Of a stretch of 64,000 bases of DNA, positions 62,916 through 64,000 are shown piece after piece (position 1 is the stretch's first letter; each line of letters begins with the position of its first letter). The DNA lies in contig JBBMRB010000019.1 of assembly GCA_038900335.1 (NCBI GenBank), forward strand, positions 15,441 to 79,440, read 5' to 3'. A program made the translations under genes and the position numbers. The DNA comes from Rs1 sp038900335. Its GTDB lineage: Bacteria > Pseudomonadota > Gammaproteobacteria > Pseudomonadales > Balneatricaceae. The notes under the pieces are model-generated. The model did no database searches and was not told the origin of the DNA. It saw nothing but the letters and a program-made list of their open reading frames with translations.

Positions 62916-63515
62916 TCACTCAATAAAAGGCGTAATCACTGACAGGCAATGCATTACTCGCAGTTGTTTTTCACCCACTGGCGCCACATAATCTATTGCG
63001 GATGATGCGGCATCACTGCCTGCTAATTTGGCAATAACCCAAGCAGCCAAATATTCAGAGGACAAACAACCACCGGCGCTAGCCAGAGAGCCTTTGGCAT
63101 AAAAAGGCTGATTCAACACATCGACGCCGGCCTCAACCACCCAAGGCTTAGTTGTTAAATCCGTGCACGCTGGCATATCATCCAGTAAATTAAGCTTAGC
63201 CATTAATAGCGTACCTGAACACTGAGCGCCTATTAGCTGGCGCTTAGGATCTAAGCTAAGCCTGTTAAGCACAGCGCTATCTTTAGCGATATCACGGGTA
63301 TAAATACCGCTGCCGAATAAAACGACATCGGCACTATTGGCGAACTCTAACGGTTGTTGCGCCGTTATTGTCACCCCATTCATCGAGGTCACTTGCGCTG
63401 CTGGACATGTTATCTGCACATTCCAACCCTTAGTTTTCATCCGGTTTAAAATACCTAGTGCGATGAAAGAGTCTAATTCATTAAACCCATCAAATGTTAA
63501 GATAGCTATGTTCAT
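62916..63515 (-). CDS. DJ-1/PfpI-family protein
   Basis: A 199-residue class I glutamine-amidotransferase-like protein. It begins MNIAILTFDGFNELDSFIALGIL, with the conserved glutamate. The nucleophile elbow is IGAQCSGTLLMA with the reactive cysteine, and the GGCLSSEYLAAWVIAKL segment follows. Members include isonitrile hydratases, chaperone-like deglycases and the sensor domain of GlxA-type regulators. No helix-turn-helix is attached here. It lies first in a small minus-strand operon with the SDR. Confidence 0.86.
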   Translation of the reverse strand: MNIAILTFDGFNELDSFIALGILNRMKTKGWNVQITCPAAQVTSMNGVTITAQQPLEFANSADVVLFGSGIYTRDIAKDSAVLNRLSLDPKRQLIGAQCSGTLLMAKLNLLDDMPACTDLTTKPWVVEAGVDVLNQPFYAKGSLASAGGCLSSEYLAAWVIAKLAGSDAASSAIDYVAPVGEKQLRVMHCLSVITPFIE

Positions 63516-63871
63516 TAGTTAATCCTTATTTTAAAAACACATAATTAGCCTATACTATCGGCAATATAACTCACTTAATAAGCATCGAGACCCTAATTAT
63601 GGATGAGCTGCCATTATTAATGAGACAAATTAACAAGTTATTAATCGAACAGCTACCCCAGATCACAAACTTAAAGTGTACCAATTAACCACCACAATCT
63701 TGCCAGCATCGAGCATAGTGTGTAGCGATGTGCTAAGCACTGTCAGGTATGGGCATCTAGAGTGATTATTGAAAATTGCTCGTTTAAATCAGTATTTTTT
63801 CAAAAACTTAGCGCTAATCGCTTATTTGCTAACCAATTTGGCATTAATTCCATAAATAACTAAAATTATTC
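63516..63871. other. Intergenic region before tRNA-Asn
   Basis: No gene with coding character. A 29-codon frame (63599-63688) begins ATGGATGAG and ends TAA; it is too short and without family likeness. The promoter of the DJ-1/PfpI-SDR pair should lie at its left end. Confidence 0.45.
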
Positions 63872-63900
63872 TTGACGCTTTTAGCAACCAGCTCTAATAT
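63872..63900 (+). promoter_or_regulatory. Sigma-70 promoter of tRNA-Asn
   Basis: TTGACG (63872-63877) and TAATAT (63895-63900) are 17 bp apart. The following ACGCGCCC is a GC-rich discriminator as found at stringently controlled stable-RNA promoters. The tRNA starts 24 bp downstream of the -10. Confidence 0.8.
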
Positions 63901-63924
63901 ACGCGCCCATCAGCCAACAACGAT

Positions 63925-64000
63925 TCCTCGATAGCTCAGTTGGTAGAGCAGTAGACTGTTAATCTATTGGTCGTAGGTTCAAGTCCTACTCGAGGAGCCA
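63925..64000 (+). tRNA. tRNA-Asn (GTT)
   Basis: A 76-nt cloverleaf ending with encoded CCA at the last base of the window. Acceptor arms TCCTCGA and TCGAGGA pair perfectly. D-arm GCTC/GAGC, anticodon loop CTGTTAA with anticodon GTT, and T-arm GTAGG/CCTAC with TTCAAGT are all as expected. More tRNA genes may follow outside the window. Confidence 0.98.

Noticed and set aside
63599..63688. 29-codon frame before the tRNA gene
   Set aside because: Too short and without any supporting feature.
63925..64000. tRNA-Asn as an integration site of an island
   Set aside because: tRNA genes are common targets, but the window stops at its 3' end, so no attachment repeat or integrase can be seen; sequence upstream of it shows none.

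Overview
The window looks like a stretch of chromosome from a free-living, low-GC, probably marine gammaproteobacterium. The run aroC-prmB-smr-folE, the Pseudomonas-type large isocitrate lyase (AceA), the bkd operon with a divergent Lrp-type regulator, ETF-ubiquinone oxidoreductase, a BCCT carrier and a TRAP transporter together suggest a relative of Pseudomonas or the Cellvibrionales. That placement is inferred from gene content and order, not from a phylogeny. No CRISPR array, prophage, transposase or plasmid function was seen.

Layout. 1-9.8 kb: end of pssA, marC, a DUF2185 gene, ibpA behind a heat-shock promoter and a ROSE-like RNA thermometer, aroC-prmB, smr, folE, a TolC-family channel, two uncharacterised genes and dcd. 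9.9-18.7 kb: apbC, trmA, a HopJ-family gene, metG, a TauE/SafE permease, a small anchored protein and ETF-QO. 19-31 kb: a 7TM/EAL signalling gene, then a three-gene type VI secretion cargo module (DUF4123 adaptor, VasX-like effector, membrane protein that may give immunity). The module sits between two copies of a roughly 390 bp segment. The left copy holds the intact EAL gene end plus a decayed fosA tail. The right copy holds a decayed EAL tail plus the intact fosA-like gene. A DUF3482 GTPase/DUF2868 pair follows.

31-42.3 kb: a frameshifted 3-hydroxyacyl-CoA dehydrogenase-type gene, a cold-shock protein, LysE, a GST, a cupin, the Lrp-type regulator with the divergent branched-chain 2-oxoacid dehydrogenase operon (E1alpha, E1beta, E2; no E3), a periplasmic cyclophilin, and isocitrate lyase behind two HexR/RccR-like operators. 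42.4-51.1 kb: a 47-codon membrane microprotein, an FAH-family hydrolase, CinA and a complete tripartite RND efflux operon. 51.4-63.5 kb: transport and catabolism (BCCT carrier, TauD/TfdA dioxygenase, two small hypotheticals, Gfo/Idh/MocA dehydrogenase, GntR regulator, aldo/keto reductase, TRAP DctQMP, SDR, DJ-1/PfpI protein). The window ends exactly at the 3' end of a tRNA-Asn gene with a clear sigma-70 promoter.

How the genes work together. The bkd genes, AceA and ETF-QO fit growth on branched-chain amino acids and fatty or acetyl units. The 55.7-63.5 kb block looks like a locus for taking up and oxidising an organic or sugar acid, with unknown substrate. The 21.4-28.1 kb segment is the clearest accessory, competition-related insertion.
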